Source: Clostridium sp. Marseille-P3244
GTDB lineage: Bacteria; Bacillota; Clostridia; Lachnospirales; Lachnospiraceae
NCBI RefSeq assembly: GCF_900120155.1
Contig: NZ_LT635549.1
Span: forward strand, 1,892,688 to 1,956,687
Reading direction: 5' to 3'
DNA: 64,000 bases
The notes below the pieces were generated by a model. That model was not told the origin of the DNA, did not search any database, and saw nothing but the letters and a program-made list of their open reading frames with translations. Within the stretch, counting starts at the first letter, position 1. Every line of letters begins with the position of its first letter. The position numbers and the translations under genes are program-made. Positions 10,107 through 19,229 of this stretch are shown one piece after another.

Positions 10107-10952
10107 TTGAACTGGCTTGACAAATTAGAGAGAAAAATGGGACGTTTCGCGATCCCGAACCTGACAGTGTATCTTCTGGCAGGCTACGTGATCGGTTTTA
10201 TTACCATGTATCTGATGCCGGAACTGATCAGCTGGCTTACTCTGGAACCGGCTCTGATTTTGCGGGGACAGGTGTGGAGGATCATATCCTGGGTGCTGGT
10301 TCCACCGGCTACGGACCTGATTTCTCTGGTGTTCCTTGTACTGCTTTATTATTCACTGGGAACAGCTCTTGAGCGTACCTGGGGGACTTTTAAGTATAAT
10401 GTATACATTTTTTCGGGTATCCTGTTTACAGTGCTGGCGGTATTCGCTCTGTATGGTGTGTTTTACTTCATGTATGGTGTGGAGATCCCCCTGTCATCGA
10501 TCGGACTTGTGAGCACAAACTATATTACGATGTCCATTTTCCTTGCGTTTGCGGCAATTTATCCGGACATGGAAGTCCTGTTGTACTTTATCCTGCCCAT
10601 TAAAATGAAGTGGATGGCGCTGGTATATGCCGCTTTGGCCGGATACTCGTTCATAACAGGCGGGATTGTGACCCGTGTAGCGATCGGGGCGTCACTTTTG
10701 AATTTTATTATTTTCTTCCTTTCTACGAGAAATCTGCGACGGTATTCACCAAAAGAGAGAGCAAGAAAAGCCAGATTTAAAAAGCAGTCCGCGCCTCACA
10801 TGCATTATGAGGGCGGCGCTAAGCACCGCTGCGCGGTATGCGGCCGCACGGAACTGGATGATCCCTGCCTGGAATTCCGTTTCTGTTCCAAATGTAACGG
10901 AAATTATGAATATTGCCAGGATCATTTGTTCACTCACGAACATGTAAAATAA
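10107..10952 (+). CDS. Rhomboid-like polytopic membrane protein with C-terminal zinc-ribbon
   Basis: A 281-residue protein with about six hydrophobic segments over residues 15-205 and the rhomboid-type LERTWGTFKYNVYIFSG segment near 91-107. The catalytic GxSG is not evident: the matching region reads PLSSIGLVSTNY. It is therefore probably a non-proteolytic rhomboid relative. The basic linker RRYSPKERARKARFKK leads to a C-terminal metal-binding module with CAVCG, CSKC and a CQDHLFTHEH tail. The start is TTG 10107, 9 bases after AAGGAG (10092-10097); no closer ATG fits. Function unknown. Confidence 0.75.
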   Translation: MNWLDKLERKMGRFAIPNLTVYLLAGYVIGFITMYLMPELISWLTLEPALILRGQVWRIISWVLVPPATDLISLVFLVLLYYSLGTALERTWGTFKYNVYIFSGILFTVLAVFALYGVFYFMYGVEIPLSSIGLVSTNYITMSIFLAFAAIYPDMEVLLYFILPIKMKWMALVYAALAGYSFITGGIVTRVAIGASLLNFIIFFLSTRNLRRYSPKERARKARFKKQSAPHMHYEGGAKHRCAVCGRTELDDPCLEFRFCSKCNGNYEYCQDHLFTHEHVK

Positions 10953-11031
10953 ATGGCGGGACACACAGACCAGATTCATCCTGGAAGATATGATATATAG
11001 AAATAGTTGATGTAAGGAGAGGGCTTATCTT

Positions 11032-12471
11032 ATGAAAAAAACAAAAGTAGTCTGTACAATGGGACCTAATACGAATGACAGAGAACTCATGAAGAAACTC
11101 ATGGAAAACGGAATGGATGTGGCCCGTTTTAACTTTTCCCATGGTGATCATGCGGAACAGAAGAGCAGAATGGACATGCTGAAAGAACTCCGTGAAGAAC
11201 TCCATACCAACACAGCTATCCTGCTGGATACTAAGGGACCGGAAATCCGGACGGGTATTCTCAGAGACGGGAAAAAAGTTATGCTTGAGAACGGAGCTTC
11301 CTTTACTTTGACCATAGAGGATGTGATAGGGGACGCTCAGAAAGTGTCTATCTCGTATGAAGGCCTTGTGGAAGATGTGGAACCCGGGAAAACGATCCTG
11401 ATCGATGACGGGCTGATCGGACTGGAAGTAGTGGCTAAAACAGAGAAGGAGATCCACTGTGTTGTGGTCAATGGCGGTGAGCTGGGAGAAAGAAAGGGAG
11501 TCAATGTCCCGAATGTGGCAGTCCGTCTGCCTGCGATCACAAAGAAAGACAGAGACGATATCCGCTTCGGAGTGGAGCAGGGCATTGATTTTATTGCGGC
11601 TTCTTTTGTAAGAAACGCAGAATGTGTCCTGGAAATCAAGGCATATCTGAAAGAACTGGATGCGCCCTACACACCTGTCATCGCCAAAATAGAGAACGCG
11701 GAAGGAATCCGGAATATCGATGAAATTATCCGCGCGGCAGACGGGATCATGGTGGCCCGAGGTGATCTGGGCGTAGAGATCCCGGCGGAGGAAGTACCTT
11801 ATCTGCAGAAGATGATCATCCAGAAATGCAACAATAATTTTAAGACAGTTATTACTGCCACACAGATGCTGGATTCCATGATCCGCAATCCCCGTCCTAC
11901 CAGAGCTGAAGTGACAGACGTGGCGAACGCGGTTTACGACGGAACAGATGCGGTGATGCTCTCCGGAGAGACCGCTCAGGGCAAATACCCACTGGAAGCG
12001 CTGCAGATGATGGTCCACATCATTGAGAATACAGAGCAGCATCTGGATTATGACATGATGCTGGAAAAAGCAGGAAGCCATCTGAAGAAGAAAGGATTGT
12101 CCAGTGCTATCGGATATTCTTCGGTGCTGGCTGCCTCTAATCTGAATGCCAGATGTATCATTACTCCTACTGTGTCCGGCGCGACCACCAGAGTGATATC
12201 TGATTTAAGACCCAAACAGGATATCCTCGGGATCACTCCAAATGAGCGTACGCTGCGGAGAATGTCAATCTACTGGGGAGTAAGGCCGCTGAAGTCAACA
12301 CAGCTGAATTCTACAGATGATATCTGCAACGCGGCTATTGAACTGGCAATTGTGAAGCAGTATGTGGAATCAGGGGATGTGGTTGTTCTGACAGCAGGTG
12401 TTCCCTCGACAAATGTCCGGCAGGAGCACAGTACAAAGAGCAATATGATGAGGATCGCTACGATCGAATAA
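11032..12471 (+). CDS. pyk: Pyruvate kinase
   Basis: Converts phosphoenolpyruvate and ADP to pyruvate and ATP, the last step of glycolysis. At 479 residues it matches the core three-domain enzyme, without the extra C-terminal PEP-utiliser-like domain of Bacillus pyruvate kinases. Visible motifs: LLDTKGPEIRTG, the signature IMVARGDLGVEIP near residue 240, and TQMLDSMIRNPRPTRAE. TAAGGAGAGGGCTTATCTT precedes ATG 11032. It lies 46 bases upstream of lysA and may be co-transcribed with it. Confidence 0.97.
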   Translation: MKKTKVVCTMGPNTNDRELMKKLMENGMDVARFNFSHGDHAEQKSRMDMLKELREELHTNTAILLDTKGPEIRTGILRDGKKVMLENGASFTLTIEDVIGDAQKVSISYEGLVEDVEPGKTILIDDGLIGLEVVAKTEKEIHCVVVNGGELGERKGVNVPNVAVRLPAITKKDRDDIRFGVEQGIDFIAASFVRNAECVLEIKAYLKELDAPYTPVIAKIENAEGIRNIDEIIRAADGIMVARGDLGVEIPAEEVPYLQKMIIQKCNNNFKTVITATQMLDSMIRNPRPTRAEVTDVANAVYDGTDAVMLSGETAQGKYPLEALQMMVHIIENTEQHLDYDMMLEKAGSHLKKKGLSSAIGYSSVLAASNLNARCIITPTVSGATTRVISDLRPKQDILGITPNERTLRRMSIYWGVRPLKSTQLNSTDDICNAAIELAIVKQYVESGDVVVLTAGVPSTNVRQEHSTKSNMMRIATIE

Positions 12472-12517
12472 TATCCGGATCGAAAGAGATCCGAAACTAC
12501 TTTAAGGAGAGACATTA

Positions 12518-13825
12518 ATGAACAAAAGACCGTTTGTTACAAAGGAACAGATCCAGGAGATCACAAAAACATATCCTACCCCTTTCCATATCTATGATGA
12601 GAAGGGGATCCGGAAGAATATGGAGGCTTTGAGAGACGCTTTTTCATGGAATCCCGGATTTAAAGAGTACTTTGCGGTAAAAGCGACTCCCAATCCGTTC
12701 CTGATCAAGATTCTGAAGGAGTACGGATGTGGCTGCGACTGCTCTTCGTACACGGAGCTGATGTTGTCTGAGGCCGTGGGAATTACCGGACATGATATTA
12801 TGTTTTCTTCCAATGACACACCGGCGGAGGACTTTGTTTTGGCGGACCGCCTTGGCGGGATCATCAATCTGGATGACATCACCCATATTGAATTTCTGGA
12901 GAAAGCGATCGGCCATATCCCGGAAACGATCAGCTGTCGTTTTAATCCGGGCGGACTGTTTAAAATTTCCAATGATATCATGGATAATCCGGGTGACGCC
13001 AAATATGGCATGACTGCAGAACAGCTCCTGGAGGCCTATAAGATCCTGAAGGCCAAAGGAGCGAAAGAATTCGGCCTCCATGCGTTTCTGGCCAGCAATA
13101 CAGTGACCAATGAGTATTATCCCATGCTGGCAAAGATCCTTTTTGAGCAGGCGGCGCGTCTGTCAAAAGAGACTGGAGTACACATAAAGTTTATCAACCT
13201 TTCCGGAGGGATCGGCATTCCCTACAGGCCGGATCAGGAACCAAATGACATCCGGGTCATCGGAGAAGGAGTGCGGAAAGCCTATGAAGAAGTACTAGTT
13301 CCCGCCGGAATGGGAGATGTGGAAATTTACACAGAACTGGGACGATATATGATGGGACCATATGGCTGTCTTGTCACCAAAGCGATCCATGAAAAGCACA
13401 CACATAAGGAATACATCGGGGTAGACGCCTGTGCGGTAAATCTGATGCGTCCGGCCATGTACGGGGCATATCACCACATCACAGTGCTGGGGAAAGAGAA
13501 TGCGCCCTGTGATCATAAATATGACGTAACCGGCTCTCTTTGTGAGAATAATGATAAGTTTGCTGTTGACCGGATGCTTCCGAAAATTGATATGGGAGAT
13601 TATCTGGTGATTCATGATACAGGGGCTCACGGATTTTCCATGGGATACAATTATAATGGCAAACTGAAGTCTGCAGAGCTGCTCTTAAAAGAGGACGGCG
13701 GTGTGCAGCTTATCCGCCGGGCAGAGACGCCGGCAGACTATTTTGCCACATTTGACTGCTTTGAGATCGGCAGGAAACTGACCGGGCAGGCCGGTGAACT
13801 GGGCAAGGAGCGGGCCGTGATCTGA
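12518..13825 (+). CDS. lysA: Diaminopimelate decarboxylase
   Basis: Makes L-lysine from meso-diaminopimelate using PLP. It is 435 residues with an alanine-racemase-like barrel: the PLP lysine is in YFAVKATPNP (about residues 45-55), the glycine-rich phosphate site is FINLSGGIGIP, and the substrate side includes GSLCENNDKF and HDTGAHGFSMGYNYNG near the C-terminus. TTTAAGGAGAGACATTA gives a good ribosome-binding site. The C-terminal part of the family also resembles other PLP carboxylases such as carboxynorspermidine decarboxylase, so a minor doubt about substrate remains. Confidence 0.88.
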   Translation: MNKRPFVTKEQIQEITKTYPTPFHIYDEKGIRKNMEALRDAFSWNPGFKEYFAVKATPNPFLIKILKEYGCGCDCSSYTELMLSEAVGITGHDIMFSSNDTPAEDFVLADRLGGIINLDDITHIEFLEKAIGHIPETISCRFNPGGLFKISNDIMDNPGDAKYGMTAEQLLEAYKILKAKGAKEFGLHAFLASNTVTNEYYPMLAKILFEQAARLSKETGVHIKFINLSGGIGIPYRPDQEPNDIRVIGEGVRKAYEEVLVPAGMGDVEIYTELGRYMMGPYGCLVTKAIHEKHTHKEYIGVDACAVNLMRPAMYGAYHHITVLGKENAPCDHKYDVTGSLCENNDKFAVDRMLPKIDMGDYLVIHDTGAHGFSMGYNYNGKLKSAELLLKEDGGVQLIRRAETPADYFATFDCFEIGRKLTGQAGELGKERAVI

Positions 13826-13855
13826 CAAAACCCGGTATAAACGGGAAAAATGTTG

Positions 13856-13884
13856 TTGCAATGAATTTTCTCAAGTGATATAAT
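13856..13884 (+). promoter_or_regulatory. Promoter of tRNA-Leu(CAA)
   Basis: TTGCAA (13856-13861), a 17-base spacer and TATAAT (13879-13884), 30 bases upstream of the tRNA. Confidence 0.75.
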
Positions 13885-13914
13885 CAAATCTGGCTTCCAA
13901 CGGAAGCCGGGCGT

Positions 13915-13997
13915 GCGGAAGTGGCGGAATGGCAGACGCACAAGACTCAAAATCTTGCGTAGGTGACTACGTGTGGGTTCAAGTCCCATCTTCCGCA
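13915..13997 (+). tRNA. tRNA-Leu (anticodon CAA)
   Basis: The acceptor GCGGAAG (13915-13921) pairs with CTTCCGC (13990-13996), with A as discriminator. The anticodon arm is CAAGA/TCTTG around loop CTCAAAA, giving CAA, which reads UUG. A long variable arm (class II) and a GGTTCAAGTCC T-arm are visible. No CCA is encoded. Confidence 0.95.
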
Positions 13998-14022
13998 TTC
14001 TTATAATAGACAGTCTTTTTAA

Positions 14023-14056
14023 AACAGCCTTCCAGACCGGAGGGCTGTTCTGTTTC
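14023..14056 (+). terminator. Terminator after tRNA-Leu(CAA)
   Basis: AACAGCCTTCC (14023-14033) pairs with GGAGGGCTGTT (14039-14049), followed by CTGTTTC. The stem is strong but the T-run is weak. Confidence 0.65.
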
Positions 14057-14109
14057 AGGCAGATAAAATTCCGGAGCCTGTATGACGGGCAGAAAAGGAG
14101 GAAATGGAA

Positions 14110-15237
14110 ATGATCTATCGAAAATTTCAGGATCACAGAATAGCAGCCTTGGGGTTTGGATGTATGCGCCTTCCCTTAAGCGGCAGTGCAGAATCTGATA
14201 TCGATGTGGAACAGACACAGAAAATGGTGGCTTATGCCATGGACCATGGGATCAATTATTTCGATACCGCCTGGGGATATCACAATGGAAATTCTGAGAC
14301 CGTGATCGGGCGGACGCTTGGCCGTTATCCAAGGGAGGACTATTATCTGGCTACCAAATTTCCGGGTTATGATCTGGTAAATATGCCCAAAGTCGCTGAA
14401 ATTTTTGAACGCCAGCTCAAGAAGTGCGGGGTGGAGTACTTTGACTTCTATCTTTTTCATAATGTATGCGAGATGAACATTGACGCCTATCTGGATGCGA
14501 GGTATGGCATTATGGACTATCTTCGTAAGCAGAAGGCGGACGGACGTATCCGCCATCTGGGATTTTCTACTCATGGAAGCTGTGAAGTTATCCGGAGATT
14601 TCTTGATGCCTATGGCAGTGAGATGGAGTTCTGTCAGATTCAGCTGAATTATATAGACTGGCATTTTCAGAAGGCAGAGGATACGGTTCATCTGCTGAAA
14701 GAGTATGATCTGCCGATATGGGTAATGGAACCTCTGCGCGGGGGACGTCTGGCAGCACTGGATGATGACAACACTGCGCGCCTGCGCGCCATGCGGCCGG
14801 ATGAGACTGTTCCGGCCTGGGCATTTCGTTTCCTGCAGTCCGTACCGGAGGTAACAGTTGTATTGTCCGGCATGTCCGGAATGGAACAACTGGAAGCGAA
14901 TGTCAAGACATTTGAACATGAAAGGCCGCTGAGCGCTGCTGAACAGACGGAGCTGCTGAAAATCGCCGATGACATGATCAGAGAAGTTCCCTGTACTGCC
15001 TGCCATTACTGTACCTCCCACTGTCCAAAGGGTCTGGATATTCCGGCCTTGATAAAGCTGTATAACGAGCATGTTTTTACAGGAGGAAACATTCACATTT
15101 CCATGGCGCTGAACACGCTGCCTGCAGAGAAACAGCCTGCGGCCTGCATCGGCTGCCGCAGCTGCGAGAAAGTCTGTCCGCAGCAGATCAAGATATCTGA
15201 GATACTGGCGGATTTCACTGCCAGGTTGAAAGGATAA
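14110..15237 (+). CDS. Aldo/keto reductase with C-terminal 4Fe-4S domain
   Basis: About 375 residues. The N-terminal TIM barrel carries the AKR signatures GFGCMRLP and the catalytic-type YFDTAWGYHNGNSE (DxxxxY) near residues 45-60, then FDFYLFHNV and RHLGFSTHG. The C-terminal 90 residues hold CTACHYCTSHCP and CIGCRSCEKVCP, a ferredoxin-like pair of cysteine clusters found in clostridial Fe-S aldo/keto reductases. AAAGGAGG ends 9 bases before ATG 14110, favouring it over ATG 14104. The 3' end overlaps the convergent HAD gene by 23 bases. Substrate unknown. Confidence 0.88.
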   Translation: MIYRKFQDHRIAALGFGCMRLPLSGSAESDIDVEQTQKMVAYAMDHGINYFDTAWGYHNGNSETVIGRTLGRYPREDYYLATKFPGYDLVNMPKVAEIFERQLKKCGVEYFDFYLFHNVCEMNIDAYLDARYGIMDYLRKQKADGRIRHLGFSTHGSCEVIRRFLDAYGSEMEFCQIQLNYIDWHFQKAEDTVHLLKEYDLPIWVMEPLRGGRLAALDDDNTARLRAMRPDETVPAWAFRFLQSVPEVTVVLSGMSGMEQLEANVKTFEHERPLSAAEQTELLKIADDMIREVPCTACHYCTSHCPKGLDIPALIKLYNEHVFTGGNIHISMALNTLPAEKQPAACIGCRSCEKVCPQQIKISEILADFTARLKG

Positions 15238-15844
15238 GCGGCAGTTCCCGGAAAGAACGAATCTTTCTCTCTGCTTCCGGCACATCGCCGAAGCCATATT
15301 CCGCAAACAGGAACGGGATTCCTGCTTCCCGGCAGGCTTCGGCATCGCCTCTGGTGTCACCGACATAGATAGGGGACACCAGACTGTTCCTTTTCATCAG
15401 CTTCAGAATCGTCTGGCCTTTCGAGGTAAGGGTGTCTCCGAAACAGAGATGATCTTTGATATACGGCTGGAGACCGGTGACGCTTAACATGGTCTCTATA
15501 TAGCCTGCCTGACAGTTGCTTGCGATATAAAGAGGGTACCTCTCAGACAGAATTTTGACAGTCTCCTCCACTCCATCATAGAGTGTGCCCGGATGCTCTT
15601 TCAGATAGGTGTTTTCAAAACTGCAGCAGTGCTCCAGGATCTCCATGCGCTTTTTAGGAGGAAGGGAAGGAAAGAGCGCATTGCCGATGTCAGTCATTGT
15701 CTTCCCGAATAACTGGGTCAGAGTCTTTCCGTCCATAGTAAGATCCACGGACGGGTATTCCTTCAGTATAATATTCCAGCACTTTGCCACAGGCTCTACG
15801 GAATTCCAGAGCGTGCCGTCCACGTCAAAAATAATACTGTCCAT
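15215..15844 (-). CDS. HAD-superfamily hydrolase
   Basis: A 209-residue phosphatase-like protein. Motif I is IIFDVDGTLWNS at the very N-terminus, motif II lies around YIASNCQAGY, and the acidic motif is PIYVGDTRGDAEACREAG followed by AEYGFGDV. Cap helices separate motifs I and II, the Gph/beta-phosphoglucomutase-like layout. It is divergent from polA and convergent with the aldo/keto reductase gene, overlapping it by 23 bases. Substrate not assignable. Confidence 0.82.
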   Translation of the reverse strand: MDSIIFDVDGTLWNSVEPVAKCWNIILKEYPSVDLTMDGKTLTQLFGKTMTDIGNALFPSLPPKKRMEILEHCCSFENTYLKEHPGTLYDGVEETVKILSERYPLYIASNCQAGYIETMLSVTGLQPYIKDHLCFGDTLTSKGQTILKLMKRNSLVSPIYVGDTRGDAEACREAGIPFLFAEYGFGDVPEAERKIRSFRELPLILSTWQ

Positions 15845-15981
15845 ATCTGTACTTCTCCTTAGTCTTAAATATGATTTCTAATATGATAAAACTATCCTTA
15901 ATGATACCATAAAAACAGCCTTTAAAAAAGAAGTTTTTTAGTGTATACTTTAGTAATGGCTATGGACGGAGGAAATTTCTG

Positions 15982-18597
15982 ATGAAAGAAAAGATCGTAC
16001 TGATAGACGGACACAGTATTTTAAACCGGGCATTTTACGGAGTGCCTGACCTGACCAATTCAGAAGGACTGCATACCAATGCGGTTTATGGATTTCTTAA
16101 TATCATGTTTAAGATTCTGGATGAAGAAAAACCAGAATATCTGACAGTTACATTTGATGTCCATGCCCCTACATTTCGGCATGAGATGTTCGCGGAGTAT
16201 AAAGGAACAAGAAAACCGATGGCGGAGGAGCTTAGGCAGCAGGTGCCGGTGATCAAAGATGTCCTGAAGGCAATGAAGATTGAGATCATCGAAAAGGCCG
16301 GGCTGGAAGCGGACGATCTCCTTGGGACGATCTCACGCCTGTGTGAGAAAAAAGGGCTGGATGTATCCATCATTTCCGGGGACAGGGATATGCTCCAGCT
16401 GGCGACAGAACAAGTAAAGATCCGGATTCCGAAAACGAAGCAGGGAAGGACGGAAGTGGAAGACTACTATGCCTCTGATGTAGAGAAAGTATACGGGGTT
16501 ACTCCAAAAGAGTTTATAGACGTAAAAGCTCTGATGGGAGATACTTCTGACAATATACCGGGGGTGCCGGGAGTCGGTGAGAAGACTGCGGTCAAGATCA
16601 TACAGGAATATAGATCCATTGAAAATGCCCATGAACACGTGGATGAGATCAGGCCGCCCAGAGCCAGCAAAAATTTGAAAGAATACTGGGAACAGGCAAA
16701 GTTAAGCAAAGCTCTGGCCGAGATCAACACGCACGCTGAGATCGACTTTGATCTTGCGAAAGCGCGCCACGGGAATCCATATACAAAAGAAGCCTATAAT
16801 CTTTTCCAGCGGCTTCAGTTCAAGAATATGCTGAGCCGGTTTGACGTGGAGGTATCTGTCAATGATATTGAAAGCTCCTTTTGCGAGGTGACAGACAGAG
16901 CTAAGATCGATAACATTTTTGCGGAGGCGGCACAGGCAGAGTGTGTAGGAGCGGCATTGTCAAAGGATGCCGGAAACGTCCTTCCGCTCTTTGCCCATCC
17001 TTCCGGATTTGGAAGAATCGCGATTGCCTACGGGACTGATAAGATCTATACGATTCCCTGTGATATGGATACGGATATGGACTATCTTTTTGAAAAGCTG
17101 TCCGAAGTGGCTGAAAGAGCGGGATGCTTTTCTATGTGCGGGTTGAAAGATGCGATGTCCAGTATTACCGGCATCCGGAAGGAAAACGGATTTGATGTGG
17201 TCGTGGCGGCATATCTGCTGAATCCGCTGAAGAGTGACTATAATTATGAGGATGTGGCAAGGGAACAGCTGGGGATCCTCATAGACGACAAAACAAATGA
17301 TGCCGGAAAGGCCTGTTACGAAGCATATACCGCGTATGCGTCTGTCAAACCCCTGTGGGAAAAACTGAGAGAAACAGGGATGGAGCGGCTGTTCCGTGAG
17401 ATTGAGATGCCTCTTGTTTTCACGCTGTTCGACATGGAACAGGCGGGAGTGAAGGTAGAGGCGGAAGCGCTGAAGATTTACGGAGATCAGCTGGGGGAAC
17501 GGATCGTAGAGCTGGAAAAGGAAATTTACTCGCTGGCAGGGGAGCAGTTTAATATTAATTCGCCCAAACAGCTGGGAGTGATTCTTTTTGACAAGCTGGG
17601 GATGCCCCACGCTAAGAAGACAAAGACCGGATACTCTACGGCTGCGGATGTCCTGGACAAGCTGGCGCCGGACTACCCGATCGTAGCAAAGATCCTGGAA
17701 TATCGCCAGCTGACAAAACTGAAATCAACCTATGCGGACGGCCTGGCCGCATATATCGGAGAGGATGGAAGGATCCACGGAAAGTTTAATCAGACAGTCA
17801 CAGCTACCGGGCGTTTAAGCAGTACAGAACCCAATCTGCAGAACATACCGGTGCGTATGGAACTGGGAAGACTTATACGAAAAGTATTTGTCCCCAAAGA
17901 AGGCTGTGTGTTTGTGGATGCAGATTATTCTCAGATCGAGCTGCGCATCCTGGCCCACTGCTCCGGTGACGAACAGCTGATCCAGGCGTACAGGGAGGCC
18001 AGGGACATCCACCGGATGACAGCTTCCCAAGTATTCCATACTCCTTTTGATGAAGTGACGGAACTTCAGCGGCGCAACGCCAAGGCGGTCAATTTCGGGA
18101 TCGTGTACGGGATCAGTTCGTTCGGGCTGAGCCAGGATCTGAGTATCACCCGGAAAGAAGCGGCTCAGTACATCGAACATTATTTTGAGACTTACCCGGG
18201 AATCAAAAAGTTCCTGGATGACTCTGTCGCAGGGGCGAAGGAAAAAGGATACGCAATTACCCTTTTCGGCAGGCGCAGGCCTGTGCCGGAGCTGAGATCC
18301 AGCAATTTTATGCAGCGGAGTTTCGGAGAGAGAGTGGCGATGAACGCTCCGATCCAGGGAACAGCCGCGGATATCATCAAGATCGCGATGATCCAGGTCC
18401 ATGACGAGCTGAAAAAGAGAAACATGAAGTCCCGGCTGCTTCTGCAGGTCCATGACGAGCTGCTCATTGAGGCGGACGAGTCTGAAGTGGAAGAAGTGAA
18501 ATCCATCCTGAAGGACAAAATGGAACACGCGGCAGAGCTTTTGGTTCCCCTGATCGTTGACATGCATACCGGAAAGAACTGGTATGAGGCAAAGTGA
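15982..18597 (+). CDS. polA: DNA polymerase I
   Basis: Replicative gap filling and repair. It is 871 residues in three blocks. The 5'-3' nuclease (about 1-290) has LIDGHSILNRAFYG, the acidic ADDLLGTI and GDRDMLQL, and the helix-hairpin-helix GVPGVGEKTAVKII. A middle exonuclease-like region (about 300-460) appears degenerate: I find no DxE motif where proofreading needs it. The family-A polymerase follows (about 470-871), with TGRLSSTEPNLQNIPVR, VDADYSQIELRILAH, the O-helix RRNAKAVNFGIVYG and LLQVHDELLIE. It heads a run with coaE and the walJ-like gene. Confidence 0.97.
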   Translation: MKEKIVLIDGHSILNRAFYGVPDLTNSEGLHTNAVYGFLNIMFKILDEEKPEYLTVTFDVHAPTFRHEMFAEYKGTRKPMAEELRQQVPVIKDVLKAMKIEIIEKAGLEADDLLGTISRLCEKKGLDVSIISGDRDMLQLATEQVKIRIPKTKQGRTEVEDYYASDVEKVYGVTPKEFIDVKALMGDTSDNIPGVPGVGEKTAVKIIQEYRSIENAHEHVDEIRPPRASKNLKEYWEQAKLSKALAEINTHAEIDFDLAKARHGNPYTKEAYNLFQRLQFKNMLSRFDVEVSVNDIESSFCEVTDRAKIDNIFAEAAQAECVGAALSKDAGNVLPLFAHPSGFGRIAIAYGTDKIYTIPCDMDTDMDYLFEKLSEVAERAGCFSMCGLKDAMSSITGIRKENGFDVVVAAYLLNPLKSDYNYEDVAREQLGILIDDKTNDAGKACYEAYTAYASVKPLWEKLRETGMERLFREIEMPLVFTLFDMEQAGVKVEAEALKIYGDQLGERIVELEKEIYSLAGEQFNINSPKQLGVILFDKLGMPHAKKTKTGYSTAADVLDKLAPDYPIVAKILEYRQLTKLKSTYADGLAAYIGEDGRIHGKFNQTVTATGRLSSTEPNLQNIPVRMELGRLIRKVFVPKEGCVFVDADYSQIELRILAHCSGDEQLIQAYREARDIHRMTASQVFHTPFDEVTELQRRNAKAVNFGIVYGISSFGLSQDLSITRKEAAQYIEHYFETYPGIKKFLDDSVAGAKEKGYAITLFGRRRPVPELRSSNFMQRSFGERVAMNAPIQGTAADIIKIAMIQVHDELKKRNMKSRLLLQVHDELLIEADESEVEEVKSILKDKMEHAAELLVPLIVDMHTGKNWYEAK

Positions 18598-18644
18598 CAC
18601 AGAACAATATCCGATACCGGGGAACATAAAAAGGAGAATCAGAG

Positions 18645-19229
18645 ATGAAAGTGCTGGGGATCACAGGAGGTGTGGGTTCCGGGAAAAGTCAGATCTTGAA
18701 TTATCTGAAAGAAATCCGGGGCGCTTATATCTGCCAGATGGACGAGACAGCCAGGAAGCTGCAGAAAAAAGGGACAGACTGTTTCCGGCGTATCGTAGAG
18801 CAGTTCGGGACGGGGATCCTGGCAGAGGACGGAGAACTGGACCGCGTCCGGCTGGGCAGTATCGTGTTTTCTGATGCTGGCAGCCTGGAGACCCTGAACC
18901 GGATCGTCCATCCGGAAGTAATCCGTCATGTACGGCAGGACATCGCGCGGCAGGAGAAAGAGGGAACAAAGCTTTATGTCCTTGAAGCGGCCCTTCTTCC
19001 TGACGCAGGCGCGGAACTCTGCAATGAGATCTGGTATATATACACAGAGGAGAATATCCGGCGCCGGAGGCTGAAGATGTCCCGGGGATATACGGATGAA
19101 AAGATCACACAGATGATCGCGTCACAGCCGTCGGATGAAGAATTCCGACAGGCCAGCACCGTTGTCATTGACAACAGCGGTTCTTTTGAAAATACAAAGA
19201 GACAAATAGGAGAGAGATTACGATCATGA
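18645..19229 (+). CDS. coaE: Dephospho-CoA kinase
   Basis: Phosphorylates the 3'-OH of dephospho-CoA, the last step of CoA synthesis. It is 194 residues with the P-loop GITGGVGSGKS at 5-15, the substrate segment QMDETARKL, and the lid-region ENIRRRRLKMSRGYT. AAAAGGAGAATCAGAG precedes ATG 18645. Its stop codon overlaps the next gene's start (ATGA at 19226), which implies translational coupling. Confidence 0.95.
   Translation: MKVLGITGGVGSGKSQILNYLKEIRGAYICQMDETARKLQKKGTDCFRRIVEQFGTGILAEDGELDRVRLGSIVFSDAGSLETLNRIVHPEVIRHVRQDIARQEKEGTKLYVLEAALLPDAGAELCNEIWYIYTEENIRRRRLKMSRGYTDEKITQMIASQPSDEEFRQASTVVIDNSGSFENTKRQIGERLRS

Noticed and set aside
10930-12081. A 383-residue minus-strand frame over pyk
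   Set aside because: Shadow of the conserved pyruvate kinase; His/Phe/Ser-rich composition typical of antisense frames.
12475-12495. CGGATC/GATCCG hairpin between pyk and lysA
   Set aside because: Short stem without a T-run; not a credible terminator.
14176-15366. A 396-residue minus-strand frame over the aldo/keto reductase
   Set aside because: Antisense shadow that also overlaps the real HAD gene.
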